DNA of 64,000 nucleotides from JAMXLO01 sp963832895 (GTDB lineage: Bacteria > Pseudomonadota > Alphaproteobacteria > Acetobacterales > Acetobacteraceae): assembly GCA_963832895.1 (NCBI GenBank), contig CAWHVQ010000003.1, positions 434,001 through 498,000 on the forward strand, in the 5' to 3' direction. The position numbers and the translations under genes are program-made. Within the stretch, counting starts at the first letter, position 1. Each line of letters opens with the position of its first letter. The notes beneath the pieces were generated by a model. It saw nothing but the letters and a program-made list of their open reading frames with translations. It ran no database searches and was not told where the DNA came from. Shown in pieces: positions 8,626 to 17,890 of the stretch.

Positions 8626-9570
8626 TCAGTTCCACAGCGCGCTTTTCAGCGCCGTTGCCATCATGTCCAATGCCATTCCGCCCGCGCGGATGATCCTGCC
8701 CTGACCGACGAAGCCGTGCAGCTGATCCGAGAAGTGCAGGTGGATCACGCGCACGCCCTCACGCTCGAGCCGCTCCGCATACGCCACGCCCTCGTCGCAT
8801 AACGGGTCGTAACTCGCGGTCAGCACCAGGGCGGGCGCCGTGCCGGACAGATCGGCCGCGCGCAGCGGCGAGGCGCGCCAATCGGCGCGGTCCTTCGGAC
8901 CATGCAGGTAGTGGTCGATGAACCAGTCCATGGTCTTCGCGGTCAGCGGCACGCCTTCGGTGATTCGCCGATAGGAATCATGCGTCATGCCCATGTCGGT
9001 CGCCGGATACACGAGCAACTGAAACACCAGCGGCGGGAGATCGCCGTCGCGCGCCATCAGCGCCATCACGGCCGCAAGGTTGCCGCCGGCAGAGTCACCG
9101 CCTACCGCGACGCGCCTTCGATCGATGCAGAGAGCATCAGACTGGGCGATCACCCATCCGGTCGCCGCGGCGCAGTCATCCACTGCGGCGGGGAACTTGT
9201 ATTCCGGCGCCATCCGATAATCGACCGAGACCACGCGGCATTTCGCCGCGTTCGCATAATGCCGGCATGCCACGTCGTGTGAGTCGAGATCGCCGAGCAG
9301 CCAGCCGCCGCCGTGATAGTACACCAGAGCAGGCAGCACCTCGTCTGCCTTCGTGCCGATCGGCCGATAGGCGCGCAGCGGGATCGGACCGTGCGGGCCG
9401 GAGCACGATATATCGCGCACTTCGGCAACATCCTGGGGATCCGGCTGCACCACCGTGCGGCCCGCCCTGAACGACTGCCGTGCTTCGTCCGGCGTCAGCG
9501 TTTCCATTGGCGGACGTCCTGCCGCTCGCATCATGGCGAGCAGAGTTTCGGCGTCTGGATCGAGCGGCAT
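8626..9570 (-). CDS. Alpha/beta hydrolase, hormone-sensitive-lipase (type IV) esterase
   Basis: 314 residues. Family IV oxyanion motif HGGGW (86-90), nucleophile motif GDSAGG with Ser160, catalytic Asp in SYDPLCDEG and His in DQLHGF. Start at ATG 9570 (MPLDPDAETL) has GGAG upstream. The same frame is open far upstream into the next gene, but that stretch is antisense noise. Cytosolic, no signal peptide. Lies 11 bp after the second hydrolase gene, so an operon of two esterases is likely. Confidence 0.9.
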   Translation of the reverse strand: MPLDPDAETLLAMMRAAGRPPMETLTPDEARQSFRAGRTVVQPDPQDVAEVRDISCSGPHGPIPLRAYRPIGTKADEVLPALVYYHGGGWLLGDLDSHDVACRHYANAAKCRVVSVDYRMAPEYKFPAAVDDCAAATGWVIAQSDALCIDRRRVAVGGDSAGGNLAAVMALMARDGDLPPLVFQLLVYPATDMGMTHDSYRRITEGVPLTAKTMDWFIDHYLHGPKDRADWRASPLRAADLSGTAPALVLTASYDPLCDEGVAYAERLEREGVRVIHLHFSDQLHGFVGQGRIIRAGGMALDMMATALKSALWN

Positions 9571-9581
9571 GCGCGAACTCC

Positions 9582-10364
9582 TTAGTTGGTCCAGCTGGCA
9601 ATCGCGGCGGCAACCTCTGTGGGCTTGTCGAGTTCGGCGAGATGCCCGGCGCCGGCGATCACCTTCGTCTCCGTCCGTCCGGCAATCCCCTTGGCGATGC
9701 GATCGGCATAGCTGCGTGGCATGATGCGATCGTGCTCGCCCCAGATCAGCAATGTCGGCGCACTGATCAGCTTCAGGCGCTTCTCGAGTTTCGTATTGCC
9801 AAGCGGCCAGAAGATGCGTGCGGCGGCTTCGTTGGCGCGAGTTTGTTCGATCGGCCATTCGACCGAATTGGCGCCATCCGGCACCGCCTTCAGCGACTTC
9901 CAGATCTCGGGATCGGCGCACATCAGGCCGGCCACCGCATCGGCCCGCTGCGCCCAGGGATCGGTCGGTGGATCGGCCTCGTCGAACAGGCCGAATGGCG
10001 CAATCAGCGCCAGCCGTCGCACGCTGGTCGGCCACAGTGCGGCCATCTCCGCCGCCATCGATGCGCCCACTGAACTGCCGGCGAGGTCGGCGCCATCTAG
10101 TCCCGCTTTCGCCAGCAGATCATGCACCGCAAGCAACCAGTCGAGATGAGTATCAAGCGCGGAATGACCGCGGTCGCCGCCCGGAAAGCCAGGCAACGAC
10201 GGCACGATCACCGTGCGGCTCTTCGCCAGTTCGTCGAGAAACGGCACCCAGCGTGGCAGCCCGCCGAAACCGGCGAGAAATCCCAGCTTGGGACCGCTGC
10301 CTTTGCGCCAGACACGGGTGGCAAAGCCGTTGACATCGACGGTCAACGTTTCGGGTTCGCTCAC
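9582..10364 (-). CDS. Alpha/beta hydrolase (MhpC-like)
   Basis: 260 residues when started at the GTG at 10364 (MSEPETLTVDVNG). A GGAG lies 6 bases upstream of it, and that GGAG is itself inside the alternative 4-codon-longer GTG start at 10376. Nucleophile elbow GSSVG (Ser98), Asp in WGEHDRIMP, His in GAGHLAEL. The LPGFPGGDRG segment resembles meta-cleavage-product hydrolases, though substrate is not proven. Cotranscribed with the esterase downstream. Confidence 0.85.
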   Translation of the reverse strand: MSEPETLTVDVNGFATRVWRKGSGPKLGFLAGFGGLPRWVPFLDELAKSRTVIVPSLPGFPGGDRGHSALDTHLDWLLAVHDLLAKAGLDGADLAGSSVGASMAAEMAALWPTSVRRLALIAPFGLFDEADPPTDPWAQRADAVAGLMCADPEIWKSLKAVPDGANSVEWPIEQTRANEAAARIFWPLGNTKLEKRLKLISAPTLLIWGEHDRIMPRSYADRIAKGIAGRTETKVIAGAGHLAELDKPTEVAAAIASWTN

Positions 10365-10424
10365 GGCATACTCCACTACTGGGCGATGCTTACTGGCGGG
10401 TAGTATCGGCCACCCATTGGCACG

Positions 10425-11084
10425 TCAATCGCGTCCACCGCCGGTCAACGGCACGAACGCCACTGGCAGAACGGTGCGTTGCGTTACCGTTCCCGCCGCA
10501 TCCTTGGTAACCAGGAGCAGCTCCTGGTCGCCGTGCCGTGGGCCGACCGGAATGACCATGCGACCGCCGGGCCGCAGCTGATCGAGCAGCGCTGGTGGTA
10601 TGTCGCGCGCCGCAGCGGTGACGATGATCGCGTCAAATGGTGCGCGCTCCGGCCAGCCGAGACCGCCATCACCGGTGCGCAGTTCGACGTTGTGGCACCC
10701 TTGTCCCGCAAGGACGGCCGCCGCGCTGGTCGCGAGCTGCGGGATCACCTCGATCGAGCAGACGCTGCGGGCAAGCTCGGAAAGCACCGCAGCCTGATAG
10801 CCAGAGCCGGTGCCTATCTCGAGTATGGTGTGCTCTGGCTCCAGGTCGAGCAGCTCGGTCATCAGGGCGACGATAAACGGCTGCGAAATCGTCTGACCGT
10901 GCCCGATCGGCAGCGGCCGGTTCTCGTAGGCCGCATCCTCGGAGCCCGGTGCCACAAATGCCTCGCGCCGGACCTTGGCGAGCGCTGCGGCAACCCGTGG
11001 CGAAAGCGTCGCGCGGCCTGTCCAATGTGCAGTCTCGTGCATCTCGGCAGCGATCTCGGCCAGCAGTGCAGAGCGCTCATCCAC
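10425..11084 (-). CDS. pcm: Protein-L-isoaspartate O-methyltransferase
   Basis: 219-residue SAM-dependent repair enzyme that methylates isoaspartyl residues in damaged proteins. Signature GHGQTISQPFIVALMTE (61-77), SAM motif I ILEIGTGSGYQ (87-97) and post-I SIEVIP. Length matches the family (~210-220). GTG start at 11084 with TAGGA 8-9 bases upstream. The same frame remains open much further upstream, but only as antisense of the oxygenase gene. Confidence 0.93.
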   Translation of the reverse strand: MDERSALLAEIAAEMHETAHWTGRATLSPRVAAALAKVRREAFVAPGSEDAAYENRPLPIGHGQTISQPFIVALMTELLDLEPEHTILEIGTGSGYQAAVLSELARSVCSIEVIPQLATSAAAVLAGQGCHNVELRTGDGGLGWPERAPFDAIIVTAAARDIPPALLDQLRPGGRMVIPVGPRHGDQELLLVTKDAAGTVTQRTVLPVAFVPLTGGGRD

Positions 11085-11171
11085 GGTGCAATTCCTACCA
11101 CTGTCTCCGCTTTGCGCGCCAAGCCGAGCGGGGTGTAGCGTTCGGAGCCAAATCATCAGAGGAACGATACG

Positions 11172-12353
11172 ATGGACGTGCACGAGGCCGGCGCTGCGAC
11201 CGACCACATCGCCCGGGCCCGCAAGCTGGCGCCGCTGCTGACCGCCGCTGCCCCGCGCATCGATGAAGCACGCGAGCTGCCATCTGATGTGCTGGACGCG
11301 ATGCACGGCGAGGGCATGTTCCGACTGCTGGTGCCGCGCTCGATTGGTGGCGCGGAGCTTGATCCCGCGACCTACATCCAGTGCGTAGAGGCGATCGCGA
11401 GCGGCGATGCCTCGGTCGCGTGGTGTATGAATCAAGGGTCCGGTTGCTCGATGTCGGCCGGGTATCTTGAGCCGCGTGTCGCACACGAGGTGTTCGGTGG
11501 CGACCGCGACGTACTGGCCTGGGGCATGGGACCTGGTGCGAAGGCGATCCGTGTCGAGGGCGGTTGGCGCATCACCGGCACCTGGGCGTTTGCCAGTGGC
11601 AGCCGCCATGCAACCTGGCTTGGTGCCCATTGTCCGTGCTTCGAGGCTGATGGAACGCCGCAGCGCCATCCTGACGGGAGGCCCTGGGAACGCACCATGC
11701 TGTTCCGCCGCCAGATCGCGACCATCAAGGACGTCTGGCAGGTGGTGGGACTTCGCGGCACTGGCAGTGATACCTATTCGGTGCAGGATCTGTTCGTCGA
11801 TGATGCACACACATTGACGCGTGACCGGCCGGACGAGCGTCGCGAGCCCGGGCTGATCTACCGATTTGCCGCGATGCAGATCTATGCGTCGGGTTTCGCT
11901 GCCGTGGCACTCGGTGGGGCCCGCGCAGCGCTGGAGGCCTTCATCGATCTGGCGCGCGGCAAGACGCCGGCCCTGACCTCGAGCGCGTTGCGCGACAGCG
12001 CGGTGATTCAGTCGGCCATCGGGATCGCAGACGCGAAACTGAAATCCGCACGCACCTGGCTGATCCACGTGCTGCGCGAGACGCAAGACGCGGTGCAAAT
12101 CGCCGGCGAGCTGACGACGGAGCAGCGCATCGCGATCCGGCAGGCTGCAACCTTTGCGATCCATCAGGCAAAGGAAGTGGTCGATGTCGCCTACCACGAG
12201 GCGGGTGCCACGGCGATCTTCGATGCCAACCCGTTCGAACGCCGCTTCCGTGACGTGAACACGGTGACACAGCAGGTGCAGGGCAGGCGCTCGCACTTCG
12301 AGACGGTGGGACAGCATCTGTTGGGTTCGCAAGCGAATCTGCGCTGGCTATAG
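11172..12353 (+). CDS. Acyl-CoA dehydrogenase-fold flavin-dependent monooxygenase (HsaA-like)
   Basis: 393 residues of the acyl-CoA dehydrogenase superfamily. N-terminal helical domain LPSDVLDAMHGEGMFRLLVPRSIGGAE, central flavin/substrate barrel GGWRITGTWAFASGSRHATW, and C-terminal helices. The substrate-oxidation glutamate environment of true acyl-CoA dehydrogenases is not evident, and the WAFASGS pattern matches two-component hydroxylases such as HsaA. These use reduced flavin from a separate reductase. It lies 36 bp upstream of a TRAP importer, suggesting uptake and then hydroxylation of one aromatic or cyclic compound. Confidence 0.8.
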   Translation: MDVHEAGAATDHIARARKLAPLLTAAAPRIDEARELPSDVLDAMHGEGMFRLLVPRSIGGAELDPATYIQCVEAIASGDASVAWCMNQGSGCSMSAGYLEPRVAHEVFGGDRDVLAWGMGPGAKAIRVEGGWRITGTWAFASGSRHATWLGAHCPCFEADGTPQRHPDGRPWERTMLFRRQIATIKDVWQVVGLRGTGSDTYSVQDLFVDDAHTLTRDRPDERREPGLIYRFAAMQIYASGFAAVALGGARAALEAFIDLARGKTPALTSSALRDSAVIQSAIGIADAKLKSARTWLIHVLRETQDAVQIAGELTTEQRIAIRQAATFAIHQAKEVVDVAYHEAGATAIFDANPFERRFRDVNTVTQQVQGRRSHFETVGQHLLGSQANLRWL

Positions 12354-12389
12354 GCTCTCCTGCCCAAGCAACACCAAGGGGGAACGTTC

Positions 12390-13373
12390 GTGACACGCAT
12401 GCTGCTTCGCGCGATCGGCGCGTGCTGGCTTCTGATGGCGGCGCACGCCGCGTCCGCCGCGACCACGTGGGAATGCTATGTGTACAACCCGGTAGCCACC
12501 GTCGCCGCGGTGAAGGGCATTATTCGCCTGATCGACAATGTCAAGCAGCAGACCAATGGCGATCTGCTGATCAATCTGCATCTCGGTGGAAGCTTGCCAA
12601 TAAGCGCCACCAATATCACCGCGGCCGTGGCGGACAGTGTTGTGCAGATGGGCGACGATGGCTTCTCCACAGGCAACGTGCCGATCAGCGCGATCCTGCG
12701 TCTGCCAATGCTGCTGCAGAGCGATGCCGATCTGGCGAAGGCCATGGCTATCCTCCGGCCTTATCTCGATCAGGACTACGGCAAGAAGGGCATCGTTGTG
12801 CTCAGTCAGTATTCCTACCCGTTCCAAGTGTTGTGGGGACGCAAGAAGATCACGTCGCTCGCCGACATAAAGGGTTTGAAACTGCGGGTCACATCGGTGG
12901 AGCAGGGCGAGTTCATCCGCCGCTTCGGCGGTGTACCCTTGACCATCGGCACCCCCGACGTTGCCGCATCATTGGATCGTGGCTTGGTCGAAGGCGTGCT
13001 GACCGCAAGTTCTGGCGGAGGGGTTACCTGGCATGATCTGCTGAAGTCTCGCTACGGTTTTCCGACGTCATTTGTGAATTCTACGGTGATCGTGAACCAG
13101 GACTCGTTCGACAAATTGTCCGCCGCGTCACAGAAGATCGTGAAGGACGCGGCGACCGAGGCAGCGACGTGGGCGATCGGCGAGATGAATCGCCAGGAAG
13201 ACGACCTGACTGCGCAATACGCGCGCGACGGCATGATCACGACGCCGGCGTCTGCGGACGACGTCAAGCTGGCGACGGAGAAGTTGCGGCCCTATTGGGA
13301 CGAATGGGCCAAGGCGCACGGGCCGGAGGCAATCGAGGTGCTAAGCAAAATTCGCGCGGCGGTGGGTCGATGA
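12390..13373 (+). CDS. dctP: TRAP transporter substrate-binding protein, DctP family
   Basis: 327 residues with a Sec signal peptide (residues 1-24, hydrophobic core then AASA-ATTW). Periplasmic receptor of a tripartite importer for organic acids. Family features: SLADIKGLKLRVTSVEQGEF with the conserved Arg that contacts the carboxylate, and TIGTPDVAASLDRGLVEGVLTAS. The ligand is expected to be a carboxylate or sulfonate. The stop overlaps the small-permease ATG (ATGA). Confidence 0.92.
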   Translation: MTRMLLRAIGACWLLMAAHAASAATTWECYVYNPVATVAAVKGIIRLIDNVKQQTNGDLLINLHLGGSLPISATNITAAVADSVVQMGDDGFSTGNVPISAILRLPMLLQSDADLAKAMAILRPYLDQDYGKKGIVVLSQYSYPFQVLWGRKKITSLADIKGLKLRVTSVEQGEFIRRFGGVPLTIGTPDVAASLDRGLVEGVLTASSGGGVTWHDLLKSRYGFPTSFVNSTVIVNQDSFDKLSAASQKIVKDAATEAATWAIGEMNRQEDDLTAQYARDGMITTPASADDVKLATEKLRPYWDEWAKAHGPEAIEVLSKIRAAVGR

Positions 13374-13900
13374 CCAAGGTGGATGACAGCGAATTCCCCG
13401 GCGAAGCAGCCGAGGAAGCGTATCATCCGGCGCCGACACTGCTGGAGCGGGGCTGCATGGTGATCTGCGAGATCGCGATTGGCGCGATGGCGTTTGTCGT
13501 CATCCTGGAGATCATCACACGCAATCTGTTCGACTTCTCCTTCGAGATGTCCGAAGAGCTGGGTGGCTACATCATCGTCGGCATCACCTTCCTCAGCCTG
13601 CCGGTGTGCCAAGTGTACCGCTCGTATCATCACGTGCAATTCATCCAGAGCCGGTTATCGCCGCGACTGCGGGCGATGTCGCATCTGCTGTTCGACCTGT
13701 TGTCGCTGGCGTTCTGCGGTGTGCTGATATGGCAGTTGACGAGGTTCGAGCTGCAATCATGGCGCTCGGGCGACGTGGCACCGACGCTGCTGGCCACGCC
13801 ATTGTGGATTCCGCGGCTGGCGATGCCGATCGGCTCGGTGGCGGTCGCCGTGTCGCTGCTGCGCTCGGCCGCGCTCAACTTTCGGCGCTGTCGGCGATGA
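13370..13900 (+). CDS. dctQ: TRAP transporter small permease, DctQ family
   Basis: 176 residues, about four membrane spans (starting near LLERGCMVICEIAIGAMAFV). DctQ signature EELGGYIIVGITFLSLPV. Begins with ATG 13370 overlapping the dctP stop, and its own stop overlaps dctM, so all three subunits are translationally coupled. Confidence 0.92.
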   Translation: MTKVDDSEFPGEAAEEAYHPAPTLLERGCMVICEIAIGAMAFVVILEIITRNLFDFSFEMSEELGGYIIVGITFLSLPVCQVYRSYHHVQFIQSRLSPRLRAMSHLLFDLLSLAFCGVLIWQLTRFELQSWRSGDVAPTLLATPLWIPRLAMPIGSVAVAVSLLRSAALNFRRCRR

Positions 13901-15186
13901 GCGTCGCACTCGCGCTGATCGGCTCGTTCGGACTTTTTCTGCTGTTGCTGGCGGCCGGGATGGCGGTACCGTTCGCCATCGCCGTGCCCGGCGTGGTGTA
14001 CTTGCTGCTGCAGAATGGCGTTACCGCGCTGAAGGGCATCGGGCTGATCACGTGGGGCAGCATGAACAGCTTCACGCTGACAGCAATTCCGCTGTTCGTG
14101 CTGATGGCCGAGCTGATGCAGCGCAGTGGACTGTCGTTCCGGATTTATCGTGGGCTGGCGAAGGTGGTTTCGCGGCTGCCGGGCGGGCTGCTGCAGACGA
14201 ACATCGTGGGCTGTGCCTTGTTCGCGGCGATCAGTGGCTCGTCGGTGGCGACGGCAGCTTCAATCGGTGGCGTGGCACTGCCGCAACTGGTGCAGCGCAA
14301 CTACGATCGCAAGCTGGCGGCCGGCTCACTGGCCGCGGGCGGTACACTTGGAATCCTGCTGCCGCCGAGCATCGCCCTGATCATCTACGGGTCGTTCACT
14401 GAGACATCGGTGGCAAAGCTGTTCATGGCGGGCGTGATCCCCGGCCTGATGCTGACCGGCATGTTCATGCTGTATATCGGGGTGCGCTCGTCCTGGGGTC
14501 GCGTGGTGCCGCGCGAAAGCGGCGCCACAGGTGGTGTGCTGCTGGCACTTGCCGACATCGTGCCGTTCGCATTGCTGATCTGCGGCATCATGGGCAGCAT
14601 CTATTCGGGCGTGGCCACGCCGACCGAGGCAGCTTCCGGCGGCTGTCTGTTCGCGTTGCTGCTCTGTCTTGCGTGGGGTGAGCTGCGGTGGCGACAATTC
14701 GTCGACGCGTTGCACCGAACGGTGCAGATCGTCGGCAACCTGCTGTTCATCATCTATGCCGCCTACATCTACGCCTATGCAATCGGCGTGGCTGGTGTGG
14801 GCGAGAGCGTCACGGCCTGGCTGGTTGGCCTCAACCTGAGCCACTTCGAGTTCTTCGCGTCGCTGTTCGTGTTGTACACCGTCCTGGGGTGCCTGGTGGA
14901 AAGCATCGGTATGATCGTGATCACGGTGCCGCTGCTGTACCCGGTGCTCGGGAAATATGGCATCGATCCGATCTGGTTCGGCGTGATCCTGGTCATGTAT
15001 GTCGAGCTCGGCCAGATCTCGCCGCCGATCGGCATCAACCTGTTTGTCATTCAGAGCATCTGGGACGGCGAGTTGGGCGACGTCGTGCTAGGCACGATTC
15101 CATTCCACGTCATCATGTTCGTGCTGCTGTTCCTGCTGACGGCCTTTCCACAGTTAGCCTTATGGCTGCCAGCGCACATGAATTAG
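13897..15186 (+). CDS. dctM: TRAP transporter large permease, DctM family
   Basis: 429 residues, about 12 membrane spans; the channel-forming subunit. Start ATG 13897 overlaps the dctQ stop; the frame is open upstream but only antisense or out of context. Typical motifs: GSSVATAASIGGVALPQL, GTLGILLPPSIALIIYG, VATPTEAASGG and ELGQISPPIGINLFV. Length is standard (425-435). Confidence 0.94.
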   Translation: MSVALALIGSFGLFLLLLAAGMAVPFAIAVPGVVYLLLQNGVTALKGIGLITWGSMNSFTLTAIPLFVLMAELMQRSGLSFRIYRGLAKVVSRLPGGLLQTNIVGCALFAAISGSSVATAASIGGVALPQLVQRNYDRKLAAGSLAAGGTLGILLPPSIALIIYGSFTETSVAKLFMAGVIPGLMLTGMFMLYIGVRSSWGRVVPRESGATGGVLLALADIVPFALLICGIMGSIYSGVATPTEAASGGCLFALLLCLAWGELRWRQFVDALHRTVQIVGNLLFIIYAAYIYAYAIGVAGVGESVTAWLVGLNLSHFEFFASLFVLYTVLGCLVESIGMIVITVPLLYPVLGKYGIDPIWFGVILVMYVELGQISPPIGINLFVIQSIWDGELGDVVLGTIPFHVIMFVLLFLLTAFPQLALWLPAHMN

Positions 15187-15214
15187 GGAAATCAACGCAC
15201 ATGCCAGCGGCTGT

Positions 15215-15256
15215 ACGCAGAACACGCTGATGGCCCGGTCGCTGTCTGCGTGTTTT
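15215..15256 (+). terminator. Terminator-like stem after the TRAP operon
   Basis: ACGCAGA (15215-15221) pairs with TCTGCGT (15245-15251), followed by GTTTT. It lies between the convergent dctM and hydratase genes. A second, competing pairing (ACACGC with GCGTGT) uses the same bases. A plausible weak intrinsic terminator. Confidence 0.4.
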
Positions 15257-15292
15257 GCGTGCATCTGCCGCTATTCGCGTTGAACCGCTTCC

Positions 15293-15715
15293 TCAGGGGT
15301 CGACCCGCGCGGTCGCGCTACCGCTGGCTACCTCCTTGCCGTCCTGGTTGGTGGTGGACAGCGTGAAATCGACGAAGTGCTTGCCGCCCTCTTCGCGGAT
15401 TGCGCTTACCGTCGACTTCGCATCGAGGTCGTCACCAGGCCACACCTGATTGGTGAACCGCACGCCGAATTTGGTGAGCCGACCGTCGCCGACATAGTTG
15501 GTCAGCATCTTTCCGGTCAGGCCCATGGTCAGCATCCCGTGCGCAAAAACGCTGGGATAGCCCGCCTTCTGCGTCACGTACACTTCGTCCGCATGCAGCG
15601 GATTGTAGTCGCCCGACGCACCGCAGTACATGGTAATCTGCGTGCGCGACAGGTTCTCGGCCACGCGCTCGACATGCGTGTCGCCGACCTGGAGCTGGCT
15701 TGCCTTCAGTGCCAT
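15293..15715 (-). CDS. MaoC-like hot-dog hydratase (R-specific type)
   Basis: 140 residues, one hot-dog domain. Hydratase 2 motif YCGASGDYNPLHADE gives the catalytic Asp36 and His41. Members hydrate or dehydrate enoyl-CoA/ACP or act on mesaconyl/citramalyl compounds. Start has GAGGAGG upstream. It lies 10 bp after the longer hot-dog gene in one operon; the pair resembles HadA/HadB-type heterodimers, where this subunit carries the catalytic Asp/His. Confidence 0.88.
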   Translation of the reverse strand: MALKASQLQVGDTHVERVAENLSRTQITMYCGASGDYNPLHADEVYVTQKAGYPSVFAHGMLTMGLTGKMLTNYVGDGRLTKFGVRFTNQVWPGDDLDAKSTVSAIREEGGKHFVDFTLSTTNQDGKEVASGSATARVDP

Positions 15716-15725
15716 CTGGGCCTCC

Positions 15726-16208
15726 TCAACCGCGTTCCACCGGGCGTTCCGTCGTCACGCCGACGCTGCGTGCCGTGACCACCAGTTCGCCCTTCTGGTC
15801 GCGATATTCCGTGACGCGCTCGCGGAAGGTCAGCTTGCCGGCGCGTCTGCTTTCGCGCTCCCACGTGTTGCCGGGCTTCGTCTCTACCGTCAGCACGTCG
15901 CCCGGCCGTAGCGGGCGGTGATATTCGAAGTGCTGCTCCGCATGCAGCCCGCCGCCGCCGGACGGATTGCTTTCGACACCGCTCGCAGTCTTGCCGGAGC
16001 CGAACCACGGCTTGCCCGGGCGCCAGCGCAGCGGATAGTCGGGATCGAACTGTGCGACCGCCTGCGGAAACGTAGGCGGCGCTATGATGCCGCCGACCTC
16101 GGTCTGCTTCGCTCCCTCGGCGTCCTGGAACACCGGATTGGTATCGCCGATGGCTCGGGCGAACAGCATGATATGGCCCGCCTCGACGGGAAATGTGATC
16201 TTCGCCAA
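15726..16208 (-). CDS. MaoC N-terminal/FAS1-type hot-dog dehydratase partner
   Basis: 160 residues, hot-dog fold of the kind that pairs with a catalytic MaoC subunit. It shows AGHIMLFARAIGDTNPVFQD near the start and the EYHRPLRPGDVLTVETK strand. Starts with TTG at 16208 preceded by GGAGGAAA. Probably forms a heterodimer with the downstream gene. Substrate not determinable; related pairs act in steroid or branched acyl-CoA metabolism. Confidence 0.85.
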   Translation of the reverse strand: MAKITFPVEAGHIMLFARAIGDTNPVFQDAEGAKQTEVGGIIAPPTFPQAVAQFDPDYPLRWRPGKPWFGSGKTASGVESNPSGGGGLHAEQHFEYHRPLRPGDVLTVETKPGNTWERESRRAGKLTFRERVTEYRDQKGELVVTARSVGVTTERPVERG

Positions 16209-16295
16209 GGGTTTCCTCCGATCGCTTCTCGACTGGACACGAAGCCTAACCCGTCACATTGCCCGCGCACAACGGGACGCGGCATAGTGCGCGCC

Positions 16296-17117
16296 ATGCG
16301 ACGCCCTGTTCGCCGCCTCGCGCGGCCCCGTATCCGCGCGGAACTCGATGCCACCGCCGTGCCGACCTGGCGTCCGCCGCGCATCGCAACCGCCGATGCC
16401 GCATCGCTGCACTTCGTGCTGTCGCCAGGCCGGCTGGCGCATGGGCGCAGGGTTTATGCGGTCGGGGACATTCATGGCTGCCTGGGCCAGCTTCGTGAGT
16501 TGCACAACGCGATTGCCGACGACCTCGCGCGACGTCCGGCGGCCTCCGCGGTGTTGCTGCACCTTGGCGACTACATCGATTTCGGCCCCGAGAGCGCTGG
16601 CGTCGTTGCTCTGCTGGCCGCCGGACCGCCGGTCGCCGGTTTGCCGACGATCAATCTTATGGGCGACCACGAACGCACTGCGTTGGATGCACTGTCGGGT
16701 GATCGCGCGGCGGCGACCGATTGGCTGCATGTCGGCGGTCAGGCAGCATTGGATAGCTGGGGCATTCAGGTGGGCACCCCGCGCCTTGACTGGCGTGCGA
16801 GGGTTCCGGCCGCGCACATGGAATTTCTCGAGGCTCTCGCCATCGATCATCGCGACGGCGACTATCTGTTTGTGCATGCAGGCATCCGACCAGGCGTGGC
16901 GCTGAGCGATCAAACGGACGACGACCGACTTGGCATCCGCCAAAGTTTCCTGGCGAGCGAGCAGGATTTCGGTGTCATCGTGGTGCACGGCCATTCTGCG
17001 AGTCCGTCCCCGGTGATCAAGCCGAACCGCATCGGCATCGACACCGGCGCGGAGAACGGCGGCAGGCTAACCTGCGCGGTGTTCGAGGACGATGCCGTCG
17101 CCTTCCTGTCGGTGTGA
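16296..17117 (+). CDS. Metallophosphoesterase, PPP-type serine/threonine phosphatase-like
   Basis: 273 residues. Metal-binding motifs in order: GDIHG (57-61), GDYIDFG (91-97), MGDHE (normally GNHE; the Asn is Asp here), and VHGHS near the C-terminus. The N-terminal ~50 residues are basic and low-complexity. The GDHE variant is also found in bacterial diadenosine-tetraphosphatase-like relatives. Target could be a phosphoprotein or a dinucleotide. The frame is open upstream of ATG 16296 but overlaps the hydratase gene, so I kept the short form. Confidence 0.8.
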   Translation: MRRPVRRLARPRIRAELDATAVPTWRPPRIATADAASLHFVLSPGRLAHGRRVYAVGDIHGCLGQLRELHNAIADDLARRPAASAVLLHLGDYIDFGPESAGVVALLAAGPPVAGLPTINLMGDHERTALDALSGDRAAATDWLHVGGQAALDSWGIQVGTPRLDWRARVPAAHMEFLEALAIDHRDGDYLFVHAGIRPGVALSDQTDDDRLGIRQSFLASEQDFGVIVVHGHSASPSPVIKPNRIGIDTGAENGGRLTCAVFEDDAVAFLSV

Positions 17118-17185
17118 CTCGCCATTGACGGGTTATGCCCTGCGATCACAATGTCCGCCAACGGATACAATCGGAGGAGACGACA

Positions 17186-17872
17186 ATGACCACCTTCGTT
17201 CTGATCCACGGTTCGTACCAGGGCGGCTGGATTTGGCAGCCTGTCGTGAAACGCCTGCGCGAAGCAGGTCACGACGTGTACGCCCCGACGCTGGACGGTT
17301 GCGGCGAGCGACGTCATCAGGTTCGCCCCGGCATCGATGCGACGACGCAGGGATCGGAGATTGCGGATCTGCTGTTCTTCGAGGATCTCCACGACGTCGT
17401 GCTGGTCGGAACCAGTTCGGGTGGCATGGTCGTGTGCCGCGCCGCGGAACTTGCTCGCGAGCGCATCGCGCGCCTGGTCTTCGCGGACGCCCTCGCCTTG
17501 TTCAACGGTGAGCGCATTCGCGACATCGTAACGCGTTCAACCAGCATCACCAGCGGCCTCACGAGCGGTCCGTCCCGCGAGGATGTCGAACAGCGCCTGT
17601 TCGCCGATCTTGAGCCGTCCATGCGGGCATGGGCGCGCGCACGCTATACGCCGCACCCGGCAGGCGTCTCCGAGACGCCGGTGAAGCTTGATAGTTTCTG
17701 GAGCCAGCAATGGCCGACGACAGTTGTCTGGTGCCGGCGCGCACCTAATCCCGGTGAAGCCCATCAGCGGCGTACTGCCGAACGGCTCAAGGGCACATGG
17801 TTCGAACTGGATACCGGACACTATCCGATGCTCAGCATGCCAGATGAGTTGACGGCGCTGCTGACGCAGTGA
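17186..17872 (+). CDS. Alpha/beta hydrolase, HNL/esterase-like
   Basis: 228 residues from ATG 17186 with GGAGGAGA upstream. Begins directly at the first strand, MTTFVLIHGSYQGGWIWQPV, typical of the hydroxynitrile lyase/methylesterase-like group (salicylate-binding protein, AtsA-like). Nucleophile in GTSSGG, late His in DTGHYPMLSMP. Followed 18 bp later by an ACMSD-type amidohydrolase gene, suggesting a shared pathway. Confidence 0.82.
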   Translation: MTTFVLIHGSYQGGWIWQPVVKRLREAGHDVYAPTLDGCGERRHQVRPGIDATTQGSEIADLLFFEDLHDVVLVGTSSGGMVVCRAAELARERIARLVFADALALFNGERIRDIVTRSTSITSGLTSGPSREDVEQRLFADLEPSMRAWARARYTPHPAGVSETPVKLDSFWSQQWPTTVVWCRRAPNPGEAHQRRTAERLKGTWFELDTGHYPMLSMPDELTALLTQ

Positions 17873-17890
17873 AGTGAGAGGAGAGCGTGG

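Noticed and set aside
9571..10035. Long in-frame extension upstream of the type IV esterase
   Set aside because: It is antisense-frame noise over the neighbouring hydrolase on the same strand; the esterase start at 9570 has a ribosome site and a normal N-terminus.
11085..12332. Open frame of about 400 codons upstream of pcm, same strand
   Set aside because: It is the complement of the oxygenase gene, Arg/His-rich without domains; pcm starts at GTG 11084.
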